The position numbers and the translations under genes are program-made. DNA of 16,293 nt from DASWVC01 sp036401335 (lineage in GTDB: Bacteria > Verrucomicrobiota > Verrucomicrobiia > Chthoniobacterales > JAFAMB01): NCBI GenBank assembly GCA_036401335.1, contig DASWVC010000154.1:1-16293 (forward strand), read 5' to 3'. The notes under the pieces are model-generated. The model was not told where the DNA came from, searched no databases, and saw only the letters and a list, made by a program, of their open reading frames with translations. Every line of letters starts with the position of its first letter. Position 1 is the stretch's first letter. This document shows positions 1-8,410 of the stretch, piece after piece.

Positions 1-417
1 GAACTCAAACGCCGTTACCGCAAACAGCTGCAGCCGCTTTCACCGGCGGCTTTGGCGTGTCTGGCGGCCTACCCGTGGCCAGGAAACATCCGGGAACTGC
101 AGCACGCCCTGGAACGCGGGGTTTTGCTGGCAAAGGCTGAAGGCGAGCTCGATCCCGACGATTTTGGCCTTGCGCCCGCCAAGGCGGCCACCCTGCGGCC
201 GGCCGCCCTGGACGACATGGACCTCGACGCCGTGGAAGCCCACCTCATTCGCAAAGCCTTGGAACGAGCGCAGGGTAGCGCACCGGCGGCGGCCAAGGTG
301 CTCGGGCTAAGCCGTAGCGCCTTTTACCGGCGGCTGCAGAAGCACGGCATCGCTCCTCCCACCCAGAATGGAGGCGGCGCGCAATCCGCGTTTTACGGTC
401 GCACCCGCTCCACCTAA
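1..417 (+). CDS. Sigma-54-dependent transcriptional activator, C-terminal part (partial at 5' end)
   Basis: The reading frame is open from the first base, so the gene begins upstream of the window and only the last 138 residues are seen. Fragment residues 28-35 read WPGNIREL, the conserved end of the AAA+ sigma-54-interaction domain of NtrC-family activators. After an acidic, alanine-rich linker, residues about 82-114 form a Fis-type helix-turn-helix (AAKVLGLSRSAFYRRLQKHG) that would bind an upstream enhancer. The last 20 or so residues are low-complexity. The protein would use ATP hydrolysis to open sigma-54 RNA polymerase complexes. The N-terminal sensory or receiver domain is missing, so I cannot say whether it is a two-component response regulator or a one-component sensor, nor which genes it controls. 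The family call is secure. Confidence 0.93.
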   Translation, partial: ELKRRYRKQLQPLSPAALACLAAYPWPGNIRELQHALERGVLLAKAEGELDPDDFGLAPAKAATLRPAALDDMDLDAVEAHLIRKALERAQGSAPAAAKVLGLSRSAFYRRLQKHGIAPPTQNGGGAQSAFYGRTRST

Positions 418-472
418 ACTGCCGCCACGTGCCCCCTGGAACCAATCCCACAGCACCCACGCGCTGGCCAGA

Positions 473-477
473 GGAGG
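473..477 (+). promoter_or_regulatory. Ribosome binding site fixing the start of the 77-aa protein
   Basis: GGAGG lies 5 nt before the GTG at 483. The other in-frame GTG at 429 has no such sequence upstream, and the extra 18 residues it would add are proline- and threonine-rich and look non-coding. This supports 483 as the start. Confidence 0.6.
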
Positions 478-482
478 CCCGC

Positions 483-716
483 GTGCAGGACTTCGTAGCA
501 AGCTTTCGCGAGACCCACCATTACTTACTCAATTCCGTGGCGATTTGGACGAGCCAAGCCGAGATGGCCAGCCGTCATCCTGAATTCTATGAGAAGCTGG
601 CGAAATCCGTCCTGGAACGTGCGGATAAACTGACCGAACTTGTTCGTCGCACCGAGGTGAAACTGGCCGCTTTGGCGCCTTCGGGTCCGGCCGACCCATC
701 CCCGCCGGCACCCTGA
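483..716 (+). CDS. Small hypothetical protein, helical, function unknown
   Basis: I do not recognise a family. The 77-residue product has no signal peptide or membrane segment. Residues about 1-65 look alpha-helical and amphipathic, with a run of charged residues (KLAKSVLERADKLTELVRR) that could form a short coiled coil. It ends in a Pro/Ala/Ser-rich tail. The GTG start at 483 is chosen because of a GGAGG box 5 nt upstream. It sits 65 nt after the sigma-54 activator gene and 75 nt before uvrA, all on the same strand, so co-transcription with either is possible. The strong ribosome binding site and coding-like composition argue that it is real. No role can be assigned; a lineage-specific small protein is the most I would infer. 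Confidence 0.55.
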   Translation: MQDFVASFRETHHYLLNSVAIWTSQAEMASRHPEFYEKLAKSVLERADKLTELVRRTEVKLAALAPSGPADPSPPAP

Positions 717-732
717 CCGTCTGGCCCGTCCA

Positions 733-742
733 AAAGCGCTTT
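733..742 (+). promoter_or_regulatory. AAAGCGCTTT palindrome upstream of uvrA
   Basis: This perfect 10-bp palindrome is 49 nt before the uvrA start codon. The same 10 bases occur at 9321-9330 in the leader of the importer operon. Its core fits AANCGNTT, the half-symmetric core of many LacI/GalR-family operators. No clear -10/-35 pair is seen around this copy, so a regulatory role for uvrA is speculative. Confidence 0.25.
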
Positions 743-791
743 CGGCTGCTCGCTGGTTGTGCTTTGGTGATGGTTTACCGGTGTTCAACCG

Positions 792-3683
792 ATGGCAGCT
801 GAGAAAATCCGCATCCTGGGCGCCCGCCAGCACAATTTAAAAGGGGTCAACGTCGAAATTCCGCGGGATCGGCTCGTGGTCATCACCGGGATGAGCGGCT
901 CCGGAAAATCCTCCCTGGCTTTCGACACGCTTTATGCGGAAGGCCAGCGCCGGTACGTCGAGAGCCTGTCGGCTTACGCCAGGCAGTTCCTCGACAAAAT
1001 GGAGAAACCTGAGGTCGACTTCATCGAAGGTTTGTCTCCGGCGATTGCCATCGAGCAACGCGGATCCGTCGCGAACCCCCGATCAACCATCGCCACCACC
1101 ACGGAGATTTTTGATTACCTGCGCGTCCTTTACTCCGCGGTGGGACAACCCCACGACCCTGTGACCGGCGACAAGATTTTCAAACAGACACCCCAGCAGA
1201 TTGTCGACCAGATCCTCGCCTTTGCGGAAGAAACACGGCTGTTGGTCATTGCTCCCGTGGTGAAAGGCGAGGTCGGCGAGTTTCGCGACGTGCTGGAAAA
1301 AATCAAACGGGAAGGCTTTGTCCGGGTTCGCCTCGACGGCGAGATCGTCGAGCTCGGCCGTCCGGAGCCGGTTCGTTTGAACAAGGGGGTGCGACACACC
1401 ATCGAGGTCGTCGTTGATCGCCTGGTAATGCGGGAAGGCGTCCGCCCGCGCCTGGCGGATTCGGTGGACACCGCCCTGCGTTGGGGAGACAACCGCGTGA
1501 TCATCGCCCGCCAGCAACCCGGCGCCGACATTTGGGAGGATGTCCCTTACTCAACCGACTACTGCAACCCAAAGACGGATTTCATCCTGCCGGAGCTCAC
1601 CCCAAAACATTTCTCGTTTAACAGCTTGGCCGGTGCTTGCCCGGCCTGCCAAGGGTTGGGCAGCGAGGTCTTCTTCGATCCTGAGCTGGTGGTTCCTGAC
1701 GCGAAAAAAACCTTGGCCGGCGGTGCCATTGCGCCCTGGCGAAAAGCTTCCAAGCGCGTCCAGGCGTTTCGTAAAGCGTTGCTTACGGCCCTTGCCCGGA
1801 CTTACGGGGGCAGCATCGACATTCCGTTTGAGGAACTGCCGGCTTCTTTTCGGCACGCGCTGTTCTACGGCACTGCCGGACGGCCGGTCACCTTCGCTTT
1901 CGCGGGCAGCGAAGTGGATCAGCCTTTTGAAGGCGTTCTCACCCAGCTGGAGCGATTATTGCAGGAAACCGACAGCGAGGCCACGCGGACCCGGTTGAAG
2001 GCTTTTCAAGGCCGGCGCGTCTGCCATACCTGTCACGGCGCGCGGCTGCGCCCGGAGGTGCTCGCCGTCACGCTGCGGAATGGGGGCGGGACGGAGCAGA
2101 ACATTCATGCGTTTTGTTCGTTAACGATCGCGGAAGCGAAAGCTTTTCTGGAGGAGATCGCCCTGTCCAAGCACCAGCGGCTGATCGCGACGGAAGTGCT
2201 GCGCGAGATTTGGAACCGGTTGACGTTCCTCGTCGAGGTCGGACTCGGGTACCTCACGCTCAACCGGGAGAGTGGCACGCTTTCCGGTGGTGAGGCGCAG
2301 CGTATCCGTCTGGGAACTCAGATCGGCTCCGGCCTTGCCGGCGTGCTCTACGTGTTGGACGAACCAAGCATCGGGCTGCACCAACGGGACAATAACCGGC
2401 TCATCGCCACCCTGCAACGCCTGCGCGACCTTGGCAACACCGTCGTCGTGGTGGAGCACGATGAAGACACCATCCGGGCAGCCGATTACATCATCGACCT
2501 GGGGCCGGGCGCCGGTCCTCGAGGCGGCCAGGTGGTGGCTGCCGGCCAGGTGGAGGAGATTGAGGCCAACCCGGATTCCCTCACCGGCCAGTACCTGGCC
2601 CACCGGCTAACCATCCCGGTGCCGCGGGCTCGCGTCACGCCGAAAGGGTTGCTTTACAACCGCGGCCAAACCCCGGACCCGGATTCCGAGGGTTGGCTGA
2701 CCGTTGTGGGTGCCAAGGAAAATAACCTTCACTCCTTGACGGTCTCGTTCCCCTTGGGCTGCCTGGTCTGTGTCACGGGCGTCTCCGGCAGCGGCAAATC
2801 AACCCTCGTGGATGACATCCTGCGGCGGGCGCTTTTCCGCCATTTTTACAAGGCCAAGGAACGTCCTGGCGCGCACCGCGCCATTCTCGGCCTGGATCAG
2901 ATCGATAAAGCCATTGTGATTGACCAAAGCCCCATCGGCCGCACTCCCCGCTCCAATGCCGCGACCTATTCCGGCGCATTTGGCCCCGTGCGCGAGCTTT
3001 TTAGCCAGCTGCCTGCGTCGCGGGTCCGTGGTTACGACAGCGGGCGGTTCAGCTTCAACCTCAAAGGCGGCCGGTGCGAGAACTGTCAGGGTGACGGCGT
3101 GATCCGCATCGAAATGCATTTTTTGGCCGATGTTTACGTGGAATGTGAGGTTTGCCGCGGGTCGCGCTACAACCGCGAAACCCTTGAAATCACGTTTCGG
3201 GGTAAGAACATCGCAGACATCCTGGCCATGTCGGTGGATGAGGCAGCCCGATTTTTCCGCAACGTTCCGGCGGTTTATGATCGGCTGGCGCCGTTGGTCG
3301 ACGTCGGCCTTGGTTACCTCACCCTTGGGCAGTCCGGCACGGAGCTTTCGGGCGGGGAAGCGCAACGGGTTAAGCTGGCAGCCGAATTGGCCAAGAAAGC
3401 AACCGGCCGCACCGTGTACGTTCTCGATGAACCGACCACGGGGCTGCATTTCGCCGACATTCACCAACTGTTGGAAGTGTTGCTAAAACTACGCGACCAG
3501 GGCAATACGCTGGTCGTCATCGAACACAACCTCGAGGTCATCAAGTGCGCGGATTGGGTCATAGACCTGGGACCGGAAGGCGGCGCGGGCGGCGGCCGGC
3601 TCATCGGGCAGGGTACCCCTGAACAGATTGCCGGCCTCCCGGAGAGTTACACCGGCCAGTACCTCCGTCGCATGCTGCCGTGA
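792..3683 (+). CDS. uvrA: UvrABC excinuclease subunit A (UvrA)
   Basis: The 963-residue product, near the usual 940-960, is the damage-recognition ATPase of nucleotide excision repair. It dimerises in the cytoplasm, scans DNA and loads UvrB. Two ABC-ATPase halves are complete: Walker A GMSGSGKS (33-40) and GVSGSGKS (663-670); signature LSGGEAQR at about 497 and 852; Walker B with VLDEPSIGLH (521-530) and VLDEPTTGLH (877-886). The C-terminal zinc module is intact (C762, C765, C785, C788). The N-terminal zinc ligands are unusual: the CPxC/H motif expected near residue 122 reads D122-P-V-T125, and the first CxxC near 258 keeps C258 but has K261 for the second Cys. The partner pairs C283/C286 and C411/C414 remain. 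The ATG has no obvious Shine-Dalgarno sequence. The 3' end overlaps the next frame by GTGA. Confidence 0.98.
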   Translation: MAAEKIRILGARQHNLKGVNVEIPRDRLVVITGMSGSGKSSLAFDTLYAEGQRRYVESLSAYARQFLDKMEKPEVDFIEGLSPAIAIEQRGSVANPRSTIATTTEIFDYLRVLYSAVGQPHDPVTGDKIFKQTPQQIVDQILAFAEETRLLVIAPVVKGEVGEFRDVLEKIKREGFVRVRLDGEIVELGRPEPVRLNKGVRHTIEVVVDRLVMREGVRPRLADSVDTALRWGDNRVIIARQQPGADIWEDVPYSTDYCNPKTDFILPELTPKHFSFNSLAGACPACQGLGSEVFFDPELVVPDAKKTLAGGAIAPWRKASKRVQAFRKALLTALARTYGGSIDIPFEELPASFRHALFYGTAGRPVTFAFAGSEVDQPFEGVLTQLERLLQETDSEATRTRLKAFQGRRVCHTCHGARLRPEVLAVTLRNGGGTEQNIHAFCSLTIAEAKAFLEEIALSKHQRLIATEVLREIWNRLTFLVEVGLGYLTLNRESGTLSGGEAQRIRLGTQIGSGLAGVLYVLDEPSIGLHQRDNNRLIATLQRLRDLGNTVVVVEHDEDTIRAADYIIDLGPGAGPRGGQVVAAGQVEEIEANPDSLTGQYLAHRLTIPVPRARVTPKGLLYNRGQTPDPDSEGWLTVVGAKENNLHSLTVSFPLGCLVCVTGVSGSGKSTLVDDILRRALFRHFYKAKERPGAHRAILGLDQIDKAIVIDQSPIGRTPRSNAATYSGAFGPVRELFSQLPASRVRGYDSGRFSFNLKGGRCENCQGDGVIRIEMHFLADVYVECEVCRGSRYNRETLEITFRGKNIADILAMSVDEAARFFRNVPAVYDRLAPLVDVGLGYLTLGQSGTELSGGEAQRVKLAAELAKKATGRTVYVLDEPTTGLHFADIHQLLEVLLKLRDQGNTLVVIEHNLEVIKCADWVIDLGPEGGAGGGRLIGQGTPEQIAGLPESYTGQYLRRMLP

Positions 3684-6253
3684 GCAAACGTTTTCAGGTG
3701 GTCGTGCGCTTTCTCGGCCTTCGACGGCGAACCCCGGCAGGGCTCCGATCCCCCCACCCGCCGGAGTCCCCAGCCTGCCTCAGGCGGTCTCCCTCCCTCT
3801 GGACGATCATGGCGTGCCTTGGTGGCCTGACGGTCAGGGCCGGCGTTGCTGCACTTGCACAAACTCCAGATCCTTTTTCCCAGGCTGCCGGCGCCATGCT
3901 CCAAGGGGTGCCGGAAGTCAGTGTAGCGAAACTGAGGCATTACCTGCAGAGCAAACCGGCCGCCGCGGAGGCGGCGCGGGCCAGACTTCTGCTCGCGGAG
4001 GCACTGCTCAGCATGCGAGACGCGCCGGAAGCCCTGGAGGCTTTGGCTGATCCCGGGCTGACTCAGGCGGAAGCCGAAATTTTACGGGGCCGGGCGTACC
4101 TCCGCCTGCGGAGTTGGACAGCGGCCATTCAAACCTTCGGGCATTTATTGAAAAACCCGTCCGCCTCGCCCGATACCCGCATGCTGGCTCGGCTGGGCCT
4201 GGCCGCGGCAGAGTACGGCGACAGGGACTTGACCGCCGCCGCGGAGACCCTCGGTCCTGAATTGGACGCGCCCACGTCCGACAACGTCCGGGCGAAACTC
4301 CTGGCCGCCCAGATCTGCCTTGAACAAGACCGGTTAGACGATGCGTCCGACTGGCTCAACCGGCTCGGCCCGGTGCAACCGCACGAAGCGCTTTTGCGGC
4401 AATGTTTGCAGGGAGAGATTGCGCTTCGGCACGGAGACCCGAAGAAAGCTCGGTCCGTTTTCAACTCGGTAGCGGTCGCTGGCACGGGGCGGACCGGCCG
4501 AAGCTTGGCCATCGCCCAGATCGGGTTGAGCCGCCTTGACTTGGCGTCCCAGGATTATGAAGACGCCGAACAACGGATCGTTCAGCTGATTAATGACCAG
4601 CCCCGCGCGTTTCTTTTGCCGGAACTCTTCCGGGTATTATTCCAGGTTTATAGCGCGCAAAGCAATGCATCGGACGCCGACCTAACGGCCTGGGCCCGGG
4701 AAGATCCCGAACACGCCGGTGCCGAGCGCCCGGCCTACGCCTTGTTTTACCTCGCGAAACTGAGGCAGCATCAAGGAATTGCGGACCAGGCTCCCGAACT
4801 GTTCAGGCAGGTGATGCAACGATTTCCGCAACTCCGGCCCGCCCGCCTTGCCACCCTTGAATTGGCGCGGGACAGCTTGGAGGCGAACCGCCCCCAGGAA
4901 GCCATTCACCTGCTGCAAGCACCCGTGCCGGGCGAGGCTGGCCTTGAGGCTAAATGGGATCGCCAGAGCCTGCTGGCAGAAGCTTACGCCCGTGCTGGCC
5001 GGTTCGCCGAAGCCCGCGGTGCTTATGCGGAATGCCTTGACCAGAAGGACGCCGAAGCCAGGGGACGCGTCTGTTTCAACATGGCCCTTTGCTCGCTGCG
5101 GTTACACCCGCCCGACCTGTTTGAGGCAGACTACGATGCCCTCACGCGGACCAGGCCCGACCCACGCGTCATCGGCGAACTCCTTTTTCAAAAAGGTCGT
5201 TTTGAAGCCTCGCAAGCACTCCCTTCGTCCTCGAAAACCCTGCAAGGGTTCATCACGGAATTTCCGCAAAACCCTCGGGTGGCCGAAGCGCGGCTGATCC
5301 TGGCAGAACGAACCCTGCTAACCGGCGAAGCAGGTTACAACCGCGTGGCGCAAGATCTCGAACAAGCCCCGCCCGACCCCAACCTCGCCGAGCAGAAGGA
5401 TCAGTTGGCGTTTTTCGCCGCGGCCGATGACCCGAACCAGCCGTTGGCCGATACGGCAAAATTAGCCCAACAATTTCTCGAACGTTACCCCTCCTCGACC
5501 GCCCGCGCCGACATCCACCTCAAACTTGGCGAGGTCTACTTTCGCGCCAGCGATTACGCCAGTGCCCGAACCCAATTCGAGTTGGTGCACGAGGAACAAC
5601 CGGAATCGCCCCTGGCCGAGAATGCGCTTTTCCTGGCCGGCGAAGCCGCGCGGCGTAGCCTCAACCCCGCCTCCGTCGATCAGGCGATCGCCTTGTTTGA
5701 AGAGGTTTACAAGCTGGGCGGCAACCTTCGGTTCCAAGCCCGCCTCGAACAAGCGTTGACGAAACGTCAGGTGCAGCAGGAAGGGGAGGCAATCACCCTC
5801 CTGAACGACCTTCTGGCTTCAAATCCTCCGGCGGACGTGCGCATCCAGGCCTTGGAAGCCAAAGGGCAGGCCGAGTTTGCCCTTGGACAAGGCAACCCGG
5901 ATTATTACGTTCAGGCAAAACAAACGCTTGCGGCGTTGACCACAACAGAAAACCCGGCTGAGTGGCGTCAACGCGGATTTTACGGGATTGGCAAATGCTT
6001 TGAGAAGCTGGGGCAGCCTGACGAGGCTTTGGCCGCCTACGATGATGCCTTGAACGTCACGGGTTCACCAGGGGATCAAGTGTGGTTCTTCCGCGCGGGA
6101 TTCGATGCTGCCCAGATCCTGGAACAGCGAAAAGCTTGGAGTTCAGCAGGAGCCGTTTACGAAAAGCTAGCCAACACCCGGAGTGCCCGGGCCGCTGAAG
6201 CCAAAGAACGCCTGACCAAGCTGCGGCTCCAGCATTTTCTCTGGCCGGACTAG
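3680..6253 (+). CDS. Large TPR-repeat protein, probably exported
   Basis: This frame of 857 residues is made almost entirely of tetratricopeptide-like helical hairpins from about residue 80 to the C terminus. Clear examples are around 130-160 (AEILRGRAYLRLRSWTAAI), 205-230, 415-445 (LLAEAYARAGRFAEARGAY) and 605-640 (LKLGEVYFRASDYASARTQF). The spacing resembles periplasmic outer-membrane-assembly or YbgF/BamD-like scaffolds. A hydrophobic stretch at about 39-60 followed by ALA-QTPDPF looks like a signal peptide cleaved near residue 60. The start is uncertain. The GTG at 3680 overlaps the uvrA stop (GTGA) but gives an Arg/Pro-rich N terminus unlike coding sequence, so initiation closer to 3780-3810 (for example ATG 3809, M44) is possible. 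There is no catalytic motif; a protein-protein scaffold is the likely role. Partner and pathway are unknown, and a functional link with uvrA is not evident. Confidence 0.85.
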   Translation: MSKRFQVVVRFLGLRRRTPAGLRSPHPPESPACLRRSPSLWTIMACLGGLTVRAGVAALAQTPDPFSQAAGAMLQGVPEVSVAKLRHYLQSKPAAAEAARARLLLAEALLSMRDAPEALEALADPGLTQAEAEILRGRAYLRLRSWTAAIQTFGHLLKNPSASPDTRMLARLGLAAAEYGDRDLTAAAETLGPELDAPTSDNVRAKLLAAQICLEQDRLDDASDWLNRLGPVQPHEALLRQCLQGEIALRHGDPKKARSVFNSVAVAGTGRTGRSLAIAQIGLSRLDLASQDYEDAEQRIVQLINDQPRAFLLPELFRVLFQVYSAQSNASDADLTAWAREDPEHAGAERPAYALFYLAKLRQHQGIADQAPELFRQVMQRFPQLRPARLATLELARDSLEANRPQEAIHLLQAPVPGEAGLEAKWDRQSLLAEAYARAGRFAEARGAYAECLDQKDAEARGRVCFNMALCSLRLHPPDLFEADYDALTRTRPDPRVIGELLFQKGRFEASQALPSSSKTLQGFITEFPQNPRVAEARLILAERTLLTGEAGYNRVAQDLEQAPPDPNLAEQKDQLAFFAAADDPNQPLADTAKLAQQFLERYPSSTARADIHLKLGEVYFRASDYASARTQFELVHEEQPESPLAENALFLAGEAARRSLNPASVDQAIALFEEVYKLGGNLRFQARLEQALTKRQVQQEGEAITLLNDLLASNPPADVRIQALEAKGQAEFALGQGNPDYYVQAKQTLAALTTTENPAEWRQRGFYGIGKCFEKLGQPDEALAAYDDALNVTGSPGDQVWFFRAGFDAAQILEQRKAWSSAGAVYEKLANTRSARAAEAKERLTKLRLQHFLWPD

Positions 6254-6614
6254 GCGTGTCGGCGTGCCTGGTAGGGGAGCTTGTCCCCAAGCGCCCCCCG
6301 AAAACAGGCGCCGTGCCCTTGAGCGGGAAGCGCCTCCGTCCGGCGTTCGCCCCCGAGCACGGGCCAGAAAGGCCCTTTCCTGGAGCGCTTCAATCCGCCC
6401 CGGCCAGGCGGGCCGTCACCCCGGGGCGCTTGGGGACAAGCTCCCCTACCGAGAAGACGTGACTCCGATGTTCTTCCACGCCGTCACGCCGATACCCCGA
6501 CACGTTCTTCGGGCTCGCGCAGCGACCCAACCGGCAGCCATCCCCCACGCCGGCGGCCAAAGGACTCGCCGCCCCGCCGGACAGCCGACCCTACGGGCCC
6601 CCGATACCTTTCCC
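6254..6614. other. Convergent intergenic region
   Basis: These 361 bases lie between the stop codons of two convergent genes. Bases 6270-6450 are the inverted-repeat element. In 6451-6614 I see no credible gene, promoter or U-tract terminator, although open frames run through it by virtue of high GC. Confidence 0.6.
6270..6450. repeat. REPIN/BIME-like element with 28-bp perfect inverted ends
   Basis: Bases 6270-6297 and 6423-6450 are exact reverse complements. Each arm carries GTAG followed by a small palindrome (GGGGA-GCTTG-TCCCC, 6274-6288 in the left arm). This is the layout of REP sequences recognised by RAYT (TnpA-REP) transposases, and two such units in inverted orientation make a REPIN or BIME. 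The 125-bp centre holds smaller inverted repeats (6306-6311 with 6330-6335, and a hairpin near 6364-6382). I see no flanking target duplication and no transposase gene in the window. The element begins 17 nt after the stop of the TPR gene, so its transcript could fold and protect or terminate the mRNA. Confidence 0.8.
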
Positions 6615-7100
6615 CTACGACCGGAGCCCGAGCTGCAGGTGCTGCCCCAGGCGTCGGAAGCCCAGGCGTTCGTAAACCTGCGGGTTCTGCTCACCGGCTC
6701 CGACCAGCAGCGCCGAAACACGTTGCTCCCTGGCCCACTCCATCGCCTGCTCCACCAGCCCGCGCCGCAACCCGTGGCCGCGAAAATGGCGGTCCACGTG
6801 CAAGTTGCTGACGTAGGCAAAACTCTTGACCTTGCCGTCAGGCCGCGGCAAACGAATGATCTTTTGCAGATAAATCATTCCAACGAGGTTTTCGCCGCCC
6901 TCCCCAACAATGATGGTCCACCCGGGATCCTGGAGGCGCTCCGTGATGAACGCGTGAAACCCGGCGGTAAACTTCTGAAGATCGTGCCGCGTTAGGCTGC
7001 CCCCGCAGAAATCCCACCGCAGCCGAGCCAGCTCCGGCACATCATTCAACGAAGCTTCTCGGATAAGAATGGATGGGGTGCTGGATTCCGTAAAAGGCAT
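6615..7100 (-). CDS. GNAT-family N-acetyltransferase
   Basis: The 161-residue product has the size and order of a single GNAT domain. ILIREASLNDVPELARLRWD (11-30) is the first strand and helix. GMIYLQK follows near 74-80. Motif A is VSNLHVDRHFRGHGLRRGL (97-115), which binds acetyl-CoA. The C-terminal NPQVYERLGFRRLG (139-152) is the standard final helix-strand. In motif A the pattern [Q/R]xxGx[G/A] reads R107-G-H-G110-L-R112, so the last small residue is Arg, a slightly odd phosphate loop. The acceptor substrate cannot be inferred. The ATG at 7100 is preferred because the domain begins soon after; no good ribosome binding site is seen. The gene lies 164 nt downstream of the aminotransferase on the same strand, so they may share a transcript. 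Confidence 0.88.
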   Translation of the reverse strand: MPFTESSTPSILIREASLNDVPELARLRWDFCGGSLTRHDLQKFTAGFHAFITERLQDPGWTIIVGEGGENLVGMIYLQKIIRLPRPDGKVKSFAYVSNLHVDRHFRGHGLRRGLVEQAMEWAREQRVSALLVGAGEQNPQVYERLGFRRLGQHLQLGLRS

Positions 7101-7264
7101 TTAAGGCTGGCGGCGACCCTAGCGAAGCTTTTGGCTCCGGCAAGGGCCGAGTACGATCTATTTGTTTCAGAGGCGGTGAGAGATTCACTGGTTCTGACAC
7201 GAGCGGGAATTCTAGAAAAACGTGATGTTCTGGCGTGGTCCTGTGGCGTCAACTGAGCCCGCGC

Positions 7265-8344
7265 CTATAACTCGCCCAGCACACCATCAAGGGCTTCCAG
7301 AAGTGGTTGCATGGTCGTCGCCGTTTCGTCGCCCATATTCGAAATCCGGAACGTCGCGCCTTTAAGCTTGCCGTACCCTCCGTCGATCTGAAATCCATGC
7401 TCCTGCCGAAGTTTCTTGACCAGAAGCGCCACGTCGACGCCGCGGGTATTCTGCACGCACGTCAAGGTCACCGACCGGCAGCCCGGTCCGGCGAAAAAGC
7501 CAAACCCGTTTTTCACCACCCAGTGGTGCACCATGCCGTTCGTCTCGCGATGGCGCTGAAAACGCGCCTCCAGACCCTCGGCAAAAATGTCGTCCAGCTT
7601 TGACCTGAGGGCAAAAATGTGAGGAATGGAGGGCGTGCTGGGCGTCATGAACTCGTCCGCATTTTTCTTGAACTCAAGCAAGTCAAAGTAGTATCCCCGG
7701 TCGGTCAGCTCGGCCGCACGCCGGAAAGCCTTTGGTGAACACGCAAACAGGGACAAGCCTGGCGGCAGCGCCAGCGCCTTTTGGCTGCCGGTCAGCATGA
7801 GGTCGATCCCCAACTGATCCATCTCGATCGGCAGGGCCGAGAACGACGACACCGTGTCCACGATCAAAACAACGTCCGGGTATTTCCGAACGACCGCGCT
7901 GATCTCTGCCAGCGGATTCAAGACCCCGGTAGACGTCTCGTTGTGGATCAGGGTGATCGCATCATACCTTCCCGTCGCGAGTTCACGGTCCACCTCAACC
8001 GCATCGATGGGTTGTCCCCAGGGCACCTGCAAGGTTGCTGCGTGCTTGCCGCAACGTTTCGAAACGTCGTACCACTTGTCCGAAAACGCACCGCACATGC
8101 AGTTCAGCACGCCCTTTTTCACGAGGTTACGAATCGCTCCCTCCATGATGCCCCACGCGGAAGAAGTGGAGAGCATGACGGCTTCACCGGTGCCGAACAA
8201 TGTTTTCAGCCGCGGCATGAGTTCCTGGTACAACGCTTTGAATTCACTGCCGCGATGACCGATCATCGGCGTCGTCATCGCCGCAAAGGTTTTGGCCGAA
8301 ACTTCCACCGGTCCCGGAATGAAAAGCTTGATGGGCTGCGTCAT
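7265..8344 (-). CDS. Class V PLP-dependent aminotransferase (serine/alanine-glyoxylate type)
   Basis: The 359-residue product has the length and motifs of the alanine-glyoxylate / serine-pyruvate aminotransferase family. These are FIPGPVEVS (8-16) and IGHRGSEF (28-35) at the N terminus, STSSAWGIMEG (59-69) in the cofactor phosphate region, HNETSTG (134-140), D163 in IVDTVSSFSA (PLP pyridine nitrogen), the Schiff-base lysine K189 in TGSQKALALPPG, and R333 in FRISNMG (substrate carboxylate). It would move an amino group between a small amino acid and an oxo-acid such as glyoxylate or pyruvate. The exact pair cannot be read. The ATG start is supported by GAAGG (plus-strand 8351-8355) 6 nt upstream. 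Its upstream side faces a repeat-filled divergent gap. Family call secure, substrate open. Confidence 0.93.
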   Translation of the reverse strand: MTQPIKLFIPGPVEVSAKTFAAMTTPMIGHRGSEFKALYQELMPRLKTLFGTGEAVMLSTSSAWGIMEGAIRNLVKKGVLNCMCGAFSDKWYDVSKRCGKHAATLQVPWGQPIDAVEVDRELATGRYDAITLIHNETSTGVLNPLAEISAVVRKYPDVVLIVDTVSSFSALPIEMDQLGIDLMLTGSQKALALPPGLSLFACSPKAFRRAAELTDRGYYFDLLEFKKNADEFMTPSTPSIPHIFALRSKLDDIFAEGLEARFQRHRETNGMVHHWVVKNGFGFFAGPGCRSVTLTCVQNTRGVDVALLVKKLRQEHGFQIDGGYGKLKGATFRISNMGDETATTMQPLLEALDGVLGEL

Positions 8345-8410
8345 GGCTGACCTTCAGTCTCGTGTCTGACCCGCCAATCGCAACTGCATTTCAGGAGTGC
8401 CACAGACCAA

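Noticed and set aside
782..795. A LexA-box-like TGTTC just before the uvrA start codon
   Set aside because: As I recall, the Verrucomicrobia LexA motif is TGTTC-N4-GAACA. Only the left half is present (782-786); after the four-base spacer the right side reads GATGG. One pentamer is expected by chance.
6264..6995. A 243-codon plus-strand frame running through the inverted-repeat element and opposite the acetyltransferase gene
   Set aside because: Its composition is Arg/Pro/Ala-rich and it crosses the repeat element; the GNAT domain on the minus strand explains the region.
7046..7252. A 68-codon minus-strand frame between the aminotransferase and the acetyltransferase genes
   Set aside because: It overlaps the start of the GNAT gene in another frame, has no ribosome binding site and shows no conserved pattern.
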